A stretch of 64,000 nt of DNA, taken from the NCBI GenBank assembly GCA_017654935.2, contig CM065699.1, positions 5,721,632 to 5,785,631 on the forward strand, given 5' to 3'. Every line of letters starts with the position of its first letter. The first letter of the stretch is position 1. The notes under the pieces are model-generated. The model did no database searches, was not told where the DNA came from, and saw nothing but the letters and a program-made list of their open reading frames with translations. The position numbers and the translations under genes were made by a program. Origin of the DNA: Phymorhynchus buccinoides. Its lineage: Eukaryota; Mollusca; Gastropoda; Neogastropoda; Raphitomidae. This document shows, piece by piece, positions 10,914 to 20,934 of this stretch.

Positions 10914-11182
10914 ACTGAACACTGAAATGTTTTAATGTACATTGGCCATGGGCCACAATACATCTCGAGGGAAGGGGAAAAACATCTCTGTTAGTGTTAA
11001 ACATAAAAATCAAAACCGATCAAAAAAACAAATCTCATTCACACACCATAAGCACCAGTATTATGAATTTAGATATCAAGTGACCTACGCTATTTAGCCA
11101 ACCAAAGTAACTAAGTCTCATTCATACATCTTTCACATCAATATCACGAAATTGCCCGTGTAAATAAACACCATTAAGCCTT

Positions 11183-11183
<1 letters not shown>
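10910..11183. other. No gene seen
   Basis: AT-rich sequence without recognisable features. Confidence 0.5.
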
Positions 11184-11221
<38 letters not shown>

Positions 11222-11330
11222 TTTTGTTTATTCAGGGTTATAAGATAAGCAAACATTGCTTTTTTATACTCAGCCCTGAGGCAAAACAAAGGTTATCAAA
11301 AGATATACAAAAAAATGAAGCGCTTGCGTA
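11184..11330 (-). mobile_element. LINE 3' end abutting (GA)n
   Basis: On the minus strand a tail with CAGGGCTGAGTATAAAAAAG and AACCCTGAATAAAC runs into (CT)n. This matches the common LINE ending seen at 13521-13608 and 52310-52384 (ggctg..aaaaaagc..ttgctta..ccct..aataaa). Only the 3' end is recognisable. Confidence 0.6.
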
Positions 11331-11538
11331 ACAAATACTACTACTACAAAGCATTCAAGAACAGTAAATATTCAAAAATAACAACACAATACTAATACAT
11401 GTACATCATCAATGTACAAGACTAATACAGGAAGAAGGTGATGGGGAGAGGGCTTGGAGGCGGGAAAAGGTACAATCATTGATTTAAATGGCACATGGGT
11501 AATATTTAGGCCTATGCCACACTGATCTGTATATATAC

Positions 11539-11557
<19 letters not shown>

Positions 11558-11591
<34 letters not shown>

Positions 11592-11660
11592 AGACTTCAG
11601 ACTTCAGAAACTTTATTTTACAAGGACAAGAATTTAGGCTGGGCCTAGTCTTCCATTCTG
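11558..11660 (-). mobile_element. LINE-like 3' tail abutting (GA)n
   Basis: On the minus strand TTCTTGTCCTTGTAAAATAAAG is followed by repeated TTCTGAAGTCTGAAGTCTGAA and then (CT)n. This is the short-repeat tail typical of non-LTR insertions. Confidence 0.5.
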
Positions 11661-12104
11661 TCCTTGGTTCAAAACATGCATATACATAACTAATACTATA
11701 AATGAACATTGAGACGCAGGAAAATCGCCAAATTCCAAATGCCTCAAATGGCCTTTTGGTCCAGAAGGCGTTAAATCTCTAAATTTCTCTCTCTCTGTCT
11801 CTCTCTGGAAAATCGCCAACAGAAAACAACGATTAACAATAATATAGCAACGACATGGTAGGTAGAGCATCAACATCAGCAATAAAAACAAACAGAATAG
11901 AAAACTAACCAACCGAATAAACAAATAAATAAATGAAAAACTCCTCTTTCACTGCAATTTACTTCTTCTACTACTATTACTACTACTCAGGTAAGACGGG
12001 GCAAAAAGCCAATGGGCGGGCAAGAAGCCCATGCCATTTATCTCACGAAACAAAGCAAATTCCAGTCACATTTTGCCCATGAGACGCGTGTTAATTTTTA
12101 GCAT

Positions 12105-12107
<3 letters not shown>

Positions 12108-12165
<58 letters not shown>

Positions 12166-12272
12166 GTTTCCATTATAAGTGATAAGTGATCGGGTCTTCA
12201 GAATTGTAGCGGGCGACGCTGATTTGCCTATGGAGCTTTTTGCTGTAATCTTAATGCCTCTTACATTCGAAC

Positions 12273-12338
<66 letters not shown>
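12108..12338. repeat. (GA)n and (GT)n microsatellites
   Basis: (GA)n at 12108-12161 and (GT)n at 12276-12338, with about 115 bp of unique sequence between them. Confidence 0.97.
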
Positions 12339-12339
<1 letters not shown>

Positions 12340-12685
12340 TGTTTGTTCGCCCTGTAACTAACGAACCAGTATACAGAATCGCTTCAAATGTCGTGTGATG
12401 ATGCATTATGGTACAGAGAGGATCCCGTAACCGTGGTGACCTTGACCTGGGAGTTTGACTTTGAAAACCGTCCAGTAGTAGGAGTAGTAACTAAAGGGTA
12501 GTAATTAAGGAATGGCTGGCTGGACTGATTCTCATTGGTTACTTCCCTTGCATCATAAACCTGAGTGACAGAGGGGGGAGGCGAAAGAGAGAGAGAATGC
12601 GAGTGTGAGAGAGAGAGAGTGTGTGTGTGCGTGCGTGCGAAGCGCATAGATCAGGACTGCTAATAAAGCAATACATTAATTAATT

Positions 12686-12688
<3 letters not shown>

Positions 12689-12779
<91 letters not shown>

Positions 12780-12794
12780 ATCTCTCTCTCTCCA
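12689..12794. repeat. (CT)n tract acting as polypyrimidine tract
   Basis: About 100 bp of CT runs straight into the CCAG acceptor of exon 12796-12873. Confidence 0.95.
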
Positions 12795-12795
12795 G

Positions 12796-12873
12796 ACTTG
12801 CCACAGTGCCGTTGCAACTCATGCAACAGAGCAACGGAGGCCTTTTGCAGCACAAAAAAAAGAGATTACAAAG
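12796..12873 (+). CDS. Modular lectin-like gene, exon: cysteine-rich module
   Basis: A 78-bp exon, acceptor CTCTCTCTCCAG and donor AAAG|GTAACT, phase 1-1. It encodes LPQCRCNSCNRATEAFCSTK plus KRDYK with five cysteines in 25 residues, an EB/EGF-like secreted-protein pattern. Joined in phase to exon 17681-17899 it leads directly into a galactose-binding domain. The acceptor lies in a (CT)n microsatellite. The exon is short, so the call depends on splice sites, cysteines and matching phase. Confidence 0.55.
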
Positions 12874-12994
12874 GTAACTTAATCGTATGTGTGTGTGTTT
12901 GTGTGCGCGCGTGTGTGTGAAAGAGAAAGAGAGAGTATGCGTGTGCGCTCACACACATACACAAATTTGAGCGTGTAGATGTTTGCTTATGAGA

Positions 12995-13096
12995 GAGAGA
13001 GAGAGAGAGAGAGTGTGTGTGTGTGTGTATACGAGTATTCGGGGGTGGGGGTGGGGGGTGCGTGTATGAACTTTATTAATGCTGTTTTTTTTGTGT

Positions 13097-13127
<31 letters not shown>

Positions 13128-13128
13128 G
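12995..13128. repeat. (GA)n, (GT)n and polyG cluster
   Basis: Short GA and GT runs, a G-rich stretch near 13040, and GT followed by a G17 run near 13111-13128. Confidence 0.9.
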
Positions 13129-13159
13129 CATGTTATTTCCTTCTTTAATTGTTGTGTTA

Positions 13160-13608
13160 TAGATGGCTTGATGTAAAAAAGCAAACCATTATTGCTTATC
13201 CAATGTTCCATCTGAAAATAAAATATTTGAATTTGACTTTGACACACACAGATGGGGAAAGGAAACAAAAAGATATTCAGACAGATCGTCATAGATGTTG
13301 TCTTGTTTACTCCGTGTGTATGCGCTTACTTCATATGTTTTAATGTTAAAAATGAGTATAGTCAATAATATTAGGTTTGATTTTGTTATTGATGTGTTAC
13401 GATATAGAAGCTTTAATTATTACGTTTTATTATTACGATACAGGGTTGTATTTTGCATGCTTTATATTGCTTTTTCTATGATTATTTTCCTTTTCCAGTT
13501 TCTACTCTTAAATATGTTTGTTTTTTCCAAAGGGCTGGATGTAAAAAAGCATGTTATTGCTTACTCTATTACCCTCTATAAATAAAAACAAAACTTCATT
13601 CATTCATT
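13160..13608 (+). mobile_element. Two LINE 3' tails in tandem
   Basis: TGGCTTGATGTAAAAAAGCA...TTGCTTA...AAATAAAATATTTG (13163-13232) and GGGCTGGATGTAAAAAAGCA...TTGCTTACTCT...AATAAA ending in (CATT)n (13529-13608) are two copies of one LINE 3' ending. No RT coding sequence lies between them. Confidence 0.65.
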
Positions 13609-13847
13609 CTCTCTTTGTCTCTCCCGCTTTCTCTCTCCCTCTCTCAATTACTTGCAAGCCTGGTATAGCTCAGTTATGAATAAGAACATTTACTTAACAT
13701 ACAGTTTGTTTAAATCTTCATTTGAAACAGAAAAATGCTTAGTTTTTTTAGACTGTAGATGTTTCAGACACTGTTGAATGAAACTACGTGTTGGTATACA
13801 TCCAATTAGTGGGTCACTGTTTAGAACATTTACTGAAACACTTAAAA

Positions 13848-14086
13848 CCCTTTCACCGCCAACGTCGCATTTTTGCACCACAATGATTTAACACCCATGC
13901 CACTAAAAAGGCATCAAATCAGGGTCTGTTATCCAAAGACCATATTCTCTTAATTTGGGGAGGTAAGGATAGGCCTTACTTTAAATATGTCACAAATGAA
14001 TCCCCAATATTACGACAGATTTTTGTCTCTACCCAGCTAAATTTAATGGACATTTTATGCTGAAAATTGGCTGGCGGCGAAAGGGT
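13848..14086. mobile_element. piggyBac-like MITE, copy 1
   Basis: Ends CCCTTTCACCGCCAA and TGGCTGGCGGCGAAAGGG are inverted repeats beside TTAA-rich flanks. The 239-bp body matches the three other copies (14371-14869, 45988-46224, 60030-60269). There is no ORF, so it is non-autonomous. Confidence 0.8.
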
Positions 14087-14370
14087 TTAACATCCACAGG
14101 GAGACCTAACTGGCTGGGTCACTCATTTAACTTAATGTTTTTGTCCAAACCTGGAATCTCTACCAGTAACAGTGACAATGAATCAGTGCGTTGATTGTGG
14201 GGTCCCGACTTGAAGAAGGATGTGTCAAAGTATGTGGTGTGATTGAAGACAAACAACATTTTATATTAACATGCCCTCTATATTCAAATATCAGATCAGA
14301 AACAAATACTTGCATGAAATATCTTGTCATTATACAAATATTTTAAAGAATCGATCAGCTGGAGCATTAA

Positions 14371-14869
14371 CCCTTTTGCCGCCAAAGTCTCATTTTAGCA
14401 CCACAGCGATTTAACACCTATGTCACTAAAAGGCGGCGACAGACTATGTGGCTGCCTCATGTGACTCGTTCAGGTCGTGACGTTTCACCTCATTCGCATA
14501 CCATCTAACTCGATCAGTCTGACTCAGTCGGGCCCAGTCAGGTGACAGGGCCGAATAGGGCGGGTTCTAAATTTCACTGATCGAGTCTGATCGAGTCAGA
14601 TGGCTTGTGACGTCTTCTGTGCGGGAAACAAAATTTGATCTACGTCACGACGTGATTGCGTCATATGAGGCAGTCACATAGTCTGTCGCCGGCTTAACAG
14701 GCATCAAATTGGGGTCTATTATCCAAAGACCCTATTGTCTCAGTTTTGGGAAGGAAGGATAGACCTTACTTTATATATGTCACAGAAGAATCCCTAATAC
14801 TGCAGATGGATTTTGTTCTCTACCCAGGTAAATGTAATGGCACTTTTTGGCTGAAGAATGGCGAAAGGG
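14371..14869. mobile_element. piggyBac-like MITE, copy 2, interrupted
   Basis: Exact TTAA flanks at 14367-14370 and 14870-14873. Same ends and body as the other copies, but split after CTAAAAGG by a nested element (14434-14691). Confidence 0.85.
14434..14691. mobile_element. Nested MITE with about 34-bp TIRs
   Basis: CGGCGACAGACTATGTGGCT...CCTCATGTGAC at the left and its near reverse complement (CATAGTCTGTCGCCG) at the right. Uninterrupted sister copies show the insertion point. Flanks CTAAAAGG and TTAACAGG resemble a decayed 8-bp duplication (two mismatches), which would suit a hAT-type element. Confidence 0.75.
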
Positions 14870-14922
14870 TTAAGGGAACTGTCAATGTGCCTGCCGTATG
14901 CCCTCCGAAAAAGGCAAGATAA

Positions 14923-15039
14923 CAACGACCAGGGTTAACGCTATTGTGACTGGCACCGCATCAACGACCAGGGTTAACGCTATTGTGACTGGCACCGCAT
15001 CAACGACCAGGGTTAACGCTATTGTGACTGGCACCGCAT
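14923..15039. repeat. 39-bp tandem repeat, 3 copies
   Basis: CAACGACCAGGGTTAACGCT at 14923, 14962 and 15001. The 13-codon unit keeps frames open on both strands. No independent coding evidence. Confidence 0.95.
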
Positions 15040-15336
15040 CAGAGAAACCACTCTGCTGGCCTGAGGCTCTGGAAACATTATTGTTGAATGACTGCTTGTA
15101 ATCAAACATTGTTTAAGAGCCCAAATGAAGTCTGATATGTACCAAACGTTCTGTACTTTATGAAACATGGATGCTCAATTCACTTTTATGCTTTGTGAAA
15201 ATATTGCATGAACGATTTACATCCGACATGCTGCTTGACTTCGAGATCGAACTCCGCGACGAGATCGAACGATTCTGCCGATAACAACACTTTGTGTTGT
15301 CACATTCTCCCTCGTACTGGGCACTCACTGTTCAAT

Positions 15337-16870
15337 TCTTCTTCTTCTTCCGGTTAAGTGCCCACAATCAACAATTTGATTTTTATGGCACTATTTCGGT
15401 CAAGGTCCGAAGTCGGAGAAACAAAAGAATAAAATAAAATAGCAACATAAAATAAAATAAAAAGAGAGAGAGCAAAGGAAAAAGAGAAAAACCCTAATCT
15501 ACAATGACCCAGCCAGCTGGTTCTCCCTGTGGATCCCCAACATGATGCTTCATCAAAACAGGAACACCTTATTTAAAAAAAAAAATCTATTGTTGTTTGA
15601 TGGATGCATGGAAGGTGCTGGGACAGGTGGCAGACACAGCCACCCCAGGTAGCCCGTTCCAGTCGCGGATGGTTCCCGAGGGGAAAATGAATTTCGTTTG
15701 TATTTTGTACGACGGTGGATGGATGCCAGTTGTTGGTCATGTCCTCTTCTCTGGCGGCTCGGTACTGGGATGAGCCTGGTGTTGTCAACCTGGACAATGC
15801 CTTGCTGGATTTTTTAAAGCATTGTCAGCCTGCTTGTTGTCCTGCGCTGCTCAAGTGTGGGCCACCCTAACTGAGATATCATATCAGTGACACTGGAGGT
15901 GTTGTGGTAGCGGTTGAATACGAAGCGAGCCGCCCTTCTCTGCATAGCCTCGATTTTGTTCACATTCCTCCGAGTGTACGTATCCCAGACATAACTGGCA
16001 TACTCTAACAGGGGTCTGACAAGAGTCAGGTATGCTCTTTCTCTCAGTTCTGTCGAGCAGATCTTGAGGTTTCGCCGCAGGAATCCCAGCATTCTGTTCG
16101 CCTTGGCAGTGATGTTCTCTATGTGACCATCCCAGTTGATGTCCTTCTGGAAGGTATTTCACTGATGTTACGGTGTCCGGAGTGTGACCATGCAGGTGGT
16201 AGCTATGGTGAAGAGGTTTCTGCTTCTGGACACAGGCAGGGCGGTACATTGACCTGGATGAAATTGCATATCCCAGCTCTTTTCCCATTCAGCAAGGTGT
16301 TCGAGATCTTGCTGTAGTTGATTTTGATCTTGCTGCGATACGATGGTTCTGTACAGAGCTGTGTCGTCAGCAAAAAGTCGCGCTGGTGAGGTTACTTTCT
16401 CAGGCAGATCGTTTATATAGACGAGGAATAGGCAGGGGCCGAGCACTGATCCCTGGGGAACGCCTGACTTAACCCAAGCGAATGCTGATTGGGCTCCCTC
16501 CACAACGACTGCCTGTTGTCTATCTGCAAGGAAACTGTTGATCCAGTGATTGACCTCACCCCTGATGCCGTAGTGATGGAGCTTGTGGAGGAGGAGGCTG
16601 TGGTTGACCTTGTCAAAAGCCTTGGTAAAATCCATGACCAAGATGTCAGTCTGCTTGCCCTCCTCCAAGCTGTCCACTAACCCGCTGACGAGTTCCAGGA
16701 GCTGTCTCACATGATCTGTGCCTCCTAAAGCCGTGCTGCTGGTTGCAGAGGATGATGTTCCTCTCTAGGTGATCCATTACAGAGCTCAAAATGATGTGCT
16801 CCAGCAGTTTGCATGAGACACAAGTCAGGGAGACAGGCCTGTAGTTGGCTGGATCATAGTGCTCACCTTT
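15337..16870 (-). mobile_element. 5'-truncated CR1/Jockey-group LINE, RT pseudogene
   Basis: Minus-strand RT motifs in order: YDPANYRPVSLTCV near 16850; HGFRRHRSC near 16730; ILVMDFTKAFDKVNHSLL near 16640; GVPQGSVLGP near 16450; ARLFADDTAL with the catalytic FADD box near 16370; C-terminal AMQRRAARFVFNRYH near 15930; and a final FSPRTIRDWNGLP near 15660. Frameshifts lie near 16708, between 16100 and 16190, and near 15800, so it cannot make a full protein. The 3' end is (GAA)n near 15337. The endonuclease domain is missing. Confidence 0.85.
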
Positions 16871-17460
16871 GCTGATTTAAAGCTTCTACTTTTTCTTTGA
16901 TTTAATCAGTACTTACATTATTTTCACTACTTTCATCCTTAAAACCTGACTGATTGCCAGCATTACTTTCATCTTCATCAAGTTTGAGCAACCAAACAAT
17001 ATCCTCGCCACTCAGACCTCTAAAGTTTCACAATTGTCGTGCAAACATCTCCTCAAATTTTGACTGCACACGGACGAGCAATTCTATTTCCGTTTCAGTA
17101 TTCGGGGGAAGTAACTGTAAAATCAAGCAAGAAAAGTCAGGGAGTTTTGTACCTTAGACCGTTCTACCTACGATTAGAGGTTCCCGGCAGATAGAGATGT
17201 TCTGCTGAACCTACGATCGGAGGTTCCAGTCACGGAAGTGTAATTCATGATATTATGACCATTAATATTGACATCGTTGATTATTGTCTCTTCTGACAGC
17301 TGTTGATATTGGTATTATTACGTTGACCTACTTAACTAATCGTAAACGAATTCGATTCTAAAACTTGATCAGCATTGTATAGGCCTACGCTTATGTTTGT
17401 ATGACTTTGGTCTTTTTGGGGGCCCATAGAAATTAAACTTTTGTTGATTGTTCATTGCTC
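16871..17460. other. No gene supported
   Basis: A minus-strand acidic frame near 16900-17090 with stops might be a decayed ORF but could not be assigned. Confidence 0.4.
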
Positions 17461-17678
17461 TTTTCTCCCCCCCCCCCCCTAATACCCCCCACCCCACCCC
17501 CACCCCCACCCCCCCCCTCTATCTCCCCCTCTGACTCCCACCCTCTCTTTTTCTCGCGCCATCCCCTGCTCCTAAACCACCCCTCTCTTTCGCTCCTCCT
17601 CTCTCCCCCCCCCTCTCCTCCCCCCCCCCCCCCCCCCCCCCCCCCCTGCTCTCCCCCCCCCCCCTCTCTCTCATCGAC
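17461..17678. repeat. C-rich polypyrimidine block, about 218 bp
   Basis: Almost pure C/T with long C homopolymers. It ends in TCTCTCTCATCGACAG, the acceptor of the next exon. Confidence 0.95.
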
Positions 17679-17680
17679 AG

Positions 17681-17899
17681 AGAATGTAGCCTACAACAAG
17701 CGGGCCACAGCATCCAGCCAAAACAGCCGTTCAAACTCGGATGCCTGTGGGGCAGTGAACGGGGACACGGGTCACAACTTGGGTCGCGACAACTGCTTCC
17801 AGACTGCCATCTGGAGCGGAATGCCCGCCTGGTGGACGGTGGACTTGGGCTCAGCCTACTCCTTCAATTCAATCAAGCTGTTCCGAACAGGAGAGGGGA
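17681..17899 (+). CDS. Modular gene, exon: galactose-binding domain 1, N-terminal part
   Basis: 219 bp, acceptor ATCGACAG, donor GGGGA|GTAAGT, phase 1-1. It encodes ENVAYNKRATASSQNSR...CGAVNGD...DNCFQT...MPAWWTVDLG...SFNSIKLFRTGEG. The NVA-x-NK-ATASS start, the A-x-NGD motif, CF, and the WWTVDLG strand are hallmarks of F-type lectin/F5-8C (discoidin-like) domains. These are extracellular beta-sandwich domains that bind carbohydrate or other ligands. The remainder of the domain is supplied in phase by 25917-26015 and 33767-33880. I could not confirm the F-type fucose-binding motif, so ligand specificity is open. Confidence 0.8.
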
Positions 17900-17910
17900 G
17901 TAAGTGTAGA

Positions 17911-18180
17911 GTGGTACACTAGCCTAGTGGTAGCGCGTTCGCCTACTCAAGTAAACCCGAGTTCGAACCTGGGTACTGGGGATTTTTTTTCTCACTTTAC
18001 ACTAGGCTTTAACTGTCTGAACGTGGAGTCTTTCGGAAGAGACGATAAACCGAGGTCCCGTGTGTCCATGCACTTAGCACGCGTTAAGTCCAGTGGCAAC
18101 GAAAAAGTTGTCATTTGGTCATCCACCAACCCCCCCCCCCCCACACACATCCCCACTGGACCTCGGCATGCTAAAGGGTG
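17911..18180 (+). mobile_element. tRNA-derived SINE just inside the intron
   Basis: The tRNA-like head has an A box (TAGCCTAGTGGTAGCGC) and a B box (GAGTTCGAACC). A central segment follows (TTTCGGAAGAGACGATAAAC, CGAGGTCCCGTGTG) of a kind common in molluscan SINEs. It begins about 11 bp after the donor of exon 17681-17899. Confidence 0.8.
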
Positions 18181-18360
18181 AGTGGTAGCTGTTTGATTGC
18201 TTTTGCTGAACTTGCCACTCCCCACTGACCCACTAGGCATACTATTGTGTGAGTGGTAGGAATAGATGCCAAGCTGGAAGCCAAGTGACCTGTCTTTGCG
18301 TAAGCTAAGTGTCTTTGGCATTAATATAAAATTAAAAACATAAGATGAGTCAGACTTGTA

Positions 18361-19711
18361 CGAGGGGCACTCCATATATTTTGCAATGTGGATAACTGGC
18401 AGTGTGCATCTTCCTTCTGGCTGGTCAACCCTTTAGAAGAGTCCCTCACTAGAACACAATCATGTACGTGGATATCCTTTCAAACCAAACGGTTAGGGCA
18501 CCAGACCAGCTCAACTGATGTAAACAATAGTGCCCTCGACAAACACTCTCACGCATCTTCCACTTTCTATAATTGCTTGCCTCTTCACCAGTGCTTCACA
18601 TACGACAGTAGAAACAAAATAACAAGGGACTAAGTAAAAACATTAAATGGGTGGGAGACCATCTAAGCTCTGCAAAAGTGTGTTTTCTTGCAAAATATCC
18701 AAGCAGTGTGGTCACTTGCGACCATAAAATCGTTGTTCTTGTTCCTGTTCTTGCGATGTTACACTGAAATAGGGGCAGACCAGGTACCAGTGTTTGGACG
18801 GCAAACTCACAATGCCTTTGGTTAAATAGATATTTATGTTTCCATCTACAGTGAGACTTCTTCTCACTAGATGAACTGAAGCCATATAACCAGCCTTTCA
18901 GAAACAAACATTTACAGCCTTTATTTGTTTGATAATTTTGCGACTATTCTTTTTTCTGTGATATATTACTGATGGAGTCTCATCTAGAGCATCCAAGCGG
19001 ATAATTATTGCTTGCTTGTTGGATTATACTGACACATAAATGTTGCATCATCTTTAACGAAGTCCCAGATGTCGGCTAACTTCTCGCTATCTAATTTATT
19101 GTATAATTTGGATGCACCATTCAACCCTACCCATTTTCTGATCTTCATGAAACTAGTGGGGCAAATAACGGTTATAACGGTTCTGCATACCCAGCTGTTC
19201 GTAATATTAGATTTTATCCAGGCTCCCTGATGAAAAGTTCAGTATGTTTTTCATCTCATCAGCATTTATCCAGAGATCATTTCCGACAAGAGTCTGTACA
19301 CTGGCTACGGTTTTAACAATCACAACGGTCATTTGATAGCTGTCACGGTCACTTTCTTTCAACGTTCTTCTGCCAAACTGAAATTCCTTGAGCCATATGT
19401 GAACTTTTGTTTCTGAGCGAGCAAAGTCTAAAAACAATATATCGATGTCTGGTTCTCTTGTTTGAATGTCTTTTCATGAGTATAAGCATAGAAGTTTGAA
19501 GGTAAAAAATCTCAGCATTGAAGGGATTTTCGCAGCTTGGGACCAACGTTCACCCTGGCGGACATTTTGCTTTGCTCAACGGTTATGAACAGGTGGAAAA
19601 TAATGGAAACTTGCGACGCGAGTATTATGATAATGGTCTATCTCATTGCACTTCATTATTTTCTGATGCTGACAGAATCTTCACATTGCAAAATATACGG
19701 AGTGCCCCTCG
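18361..19711 (-). mobile_element. mariner-like DNA transposon, copy 1, decayed
   Basis: 1351 bp with 28-bp TIRs beginning CGAGGGGCACTCC[AG]TATATT and TA on both sides (18359-18360, 19712-19713). On the minus strand 19207-19437 reads as the N-terminal helix-turn-helix part of a mariner transposase (VHIWLKEFQFGRRTL...VQTLVGNDLWINADEM...FSSGSLDKI). Further downstream, a degraded catalytic region resembles KDDATFMCQYNPTSKQ. Stops and shifts make it a pseudogene. Length fits the usual 1.3 kb. Confidence 0.85.
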
Positions 19712-19908
19712 TATTATGAGATTAATTAGAAATCTGTTCATATAGAATTGGTATAAAACAGACGGATTGGTATTATGGTGTGTGCACGAGTGGGAGGGGG
19801 TACACGGGTTCCAGACCTACCCCCCCCCCCCCCCTCCACAAAATACAAATGAAAGAAAGAAAAAGAGAGAGAATGTATTTCATACCATAGGTTAAACTTA
19901 TTCCCCTA

Positions 19909-20280
19909 CAGGGCCGGACCTAAGTTTTTAAGGGGTGGGGGCTAGGCCTAATTCATCGAAGGTGCGAAGCACCAAGACCCCTAGGAGGGTCTGGAGGCAT
20001 ATTCCCCCGGAAATGTTTTGAATCCGAGAAGCAAGATAGTGCAATCTGGGCATGAAATAAAGGACTAATGCCATTACTGTTCATACCCCTATTAAAACAT
20101 GTTTTGAACCATTAAGTACCTATCAGCTGGTGGTGCTGATGAGTGCTAGATATAGCCCGCGAGGACATTTAGCTGCCGCTCAGCGACATTTTTAAAAATA
20201 AATTGAGGAAAAAGGGCTGGGGCTGCAGCCCCCTAAGCCCCCCCCCCCCCCCCCCCCCACCCCCCGTAGGTCCGGCCCTG
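19909..20280. mobile_element. MITE, 372 bp, CAGGGCCGGACC ends
   Basis: CAGGGCCGGACCTAA at the left and GTAGGTCCGGCCCTG at the right are inverted repeats. CCCTA flanks both sides (19904-19908, 20281-20285). The ends resemble hAT elements, though a 5-bp duplication is shorter than usual. Contains a polyC run at 20239-20258. Confidence 0.75.
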
Positions 20281-20577
20281 CCCTAGGGAGGCCTTCTTTC
20301 CATCTTTTACGTTCAAAATTTGCCAGCTTCTTCTTTTTTTTTTCTTTTTTTTTGGGGGGGGGGGTTCTGATCCTCCCCACCCCTTTACCAAGCGCTTGGA
20401 ATCCCCCTGCATGACTAAATGATCCAACCCTGTAGAAAATAAAAGATGGATCAACAGAACAAGACACCTTGTATTATACGCGGGTTGTTCAATAAAAGTT
20501 GTACGTGCATAAAACAGGAACAAAATAGTTTACAGACTTCAAACTTTTACATTCCTATGAAGAGCACCTTTATTCTT
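20281..20577. other. No gene seen
   Basis: Polypyrimidine/poly-T and poly-G stretches, with low-complexity ORFs only. Confidence 0.5.
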
Positions 20578-20710
20578 TGTTACAGTGAATGTGTGAAGTC
20601 AGTGATTTCACGAAATCCCTAAATGGTTTAGTGATTTCGTGAAATCTCTGTGGCCCCCAGTGATTTCATTAAACCACTGAAATATTCAGTGATTTCGTGA
20701 AATAACTGAA
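20578..20710. repeat. Terminal inverted repeat, 3' side of the integrase transposon
   Basis: 133 bp beginning TGTTACAGTGAATGTGTGAA. Matches the reverse complement of 24589-24721 with about eight or nine mismatches and no large gap. Confidence 0.85.
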
Positions 20711-20934
20711 TAGGGACCTCAGCGATTTCATGAAATCACTAATGACTTCCTTGCATGTTTTTTTTTTAAATTTGTGAACAAGATTTCTTAGTATTGCAAG
20801 TGTATTATAGTATGAGGTGTTGAATAATAAAAATCAAATCTTTCACTTGCCTTCTCCCTCTCTCTCTCACAAACCACAAACAAGTGCAGAAATGCGGAAA
20901 TATTATTTCTAAAACGATTAAAAGCAGATATGCA

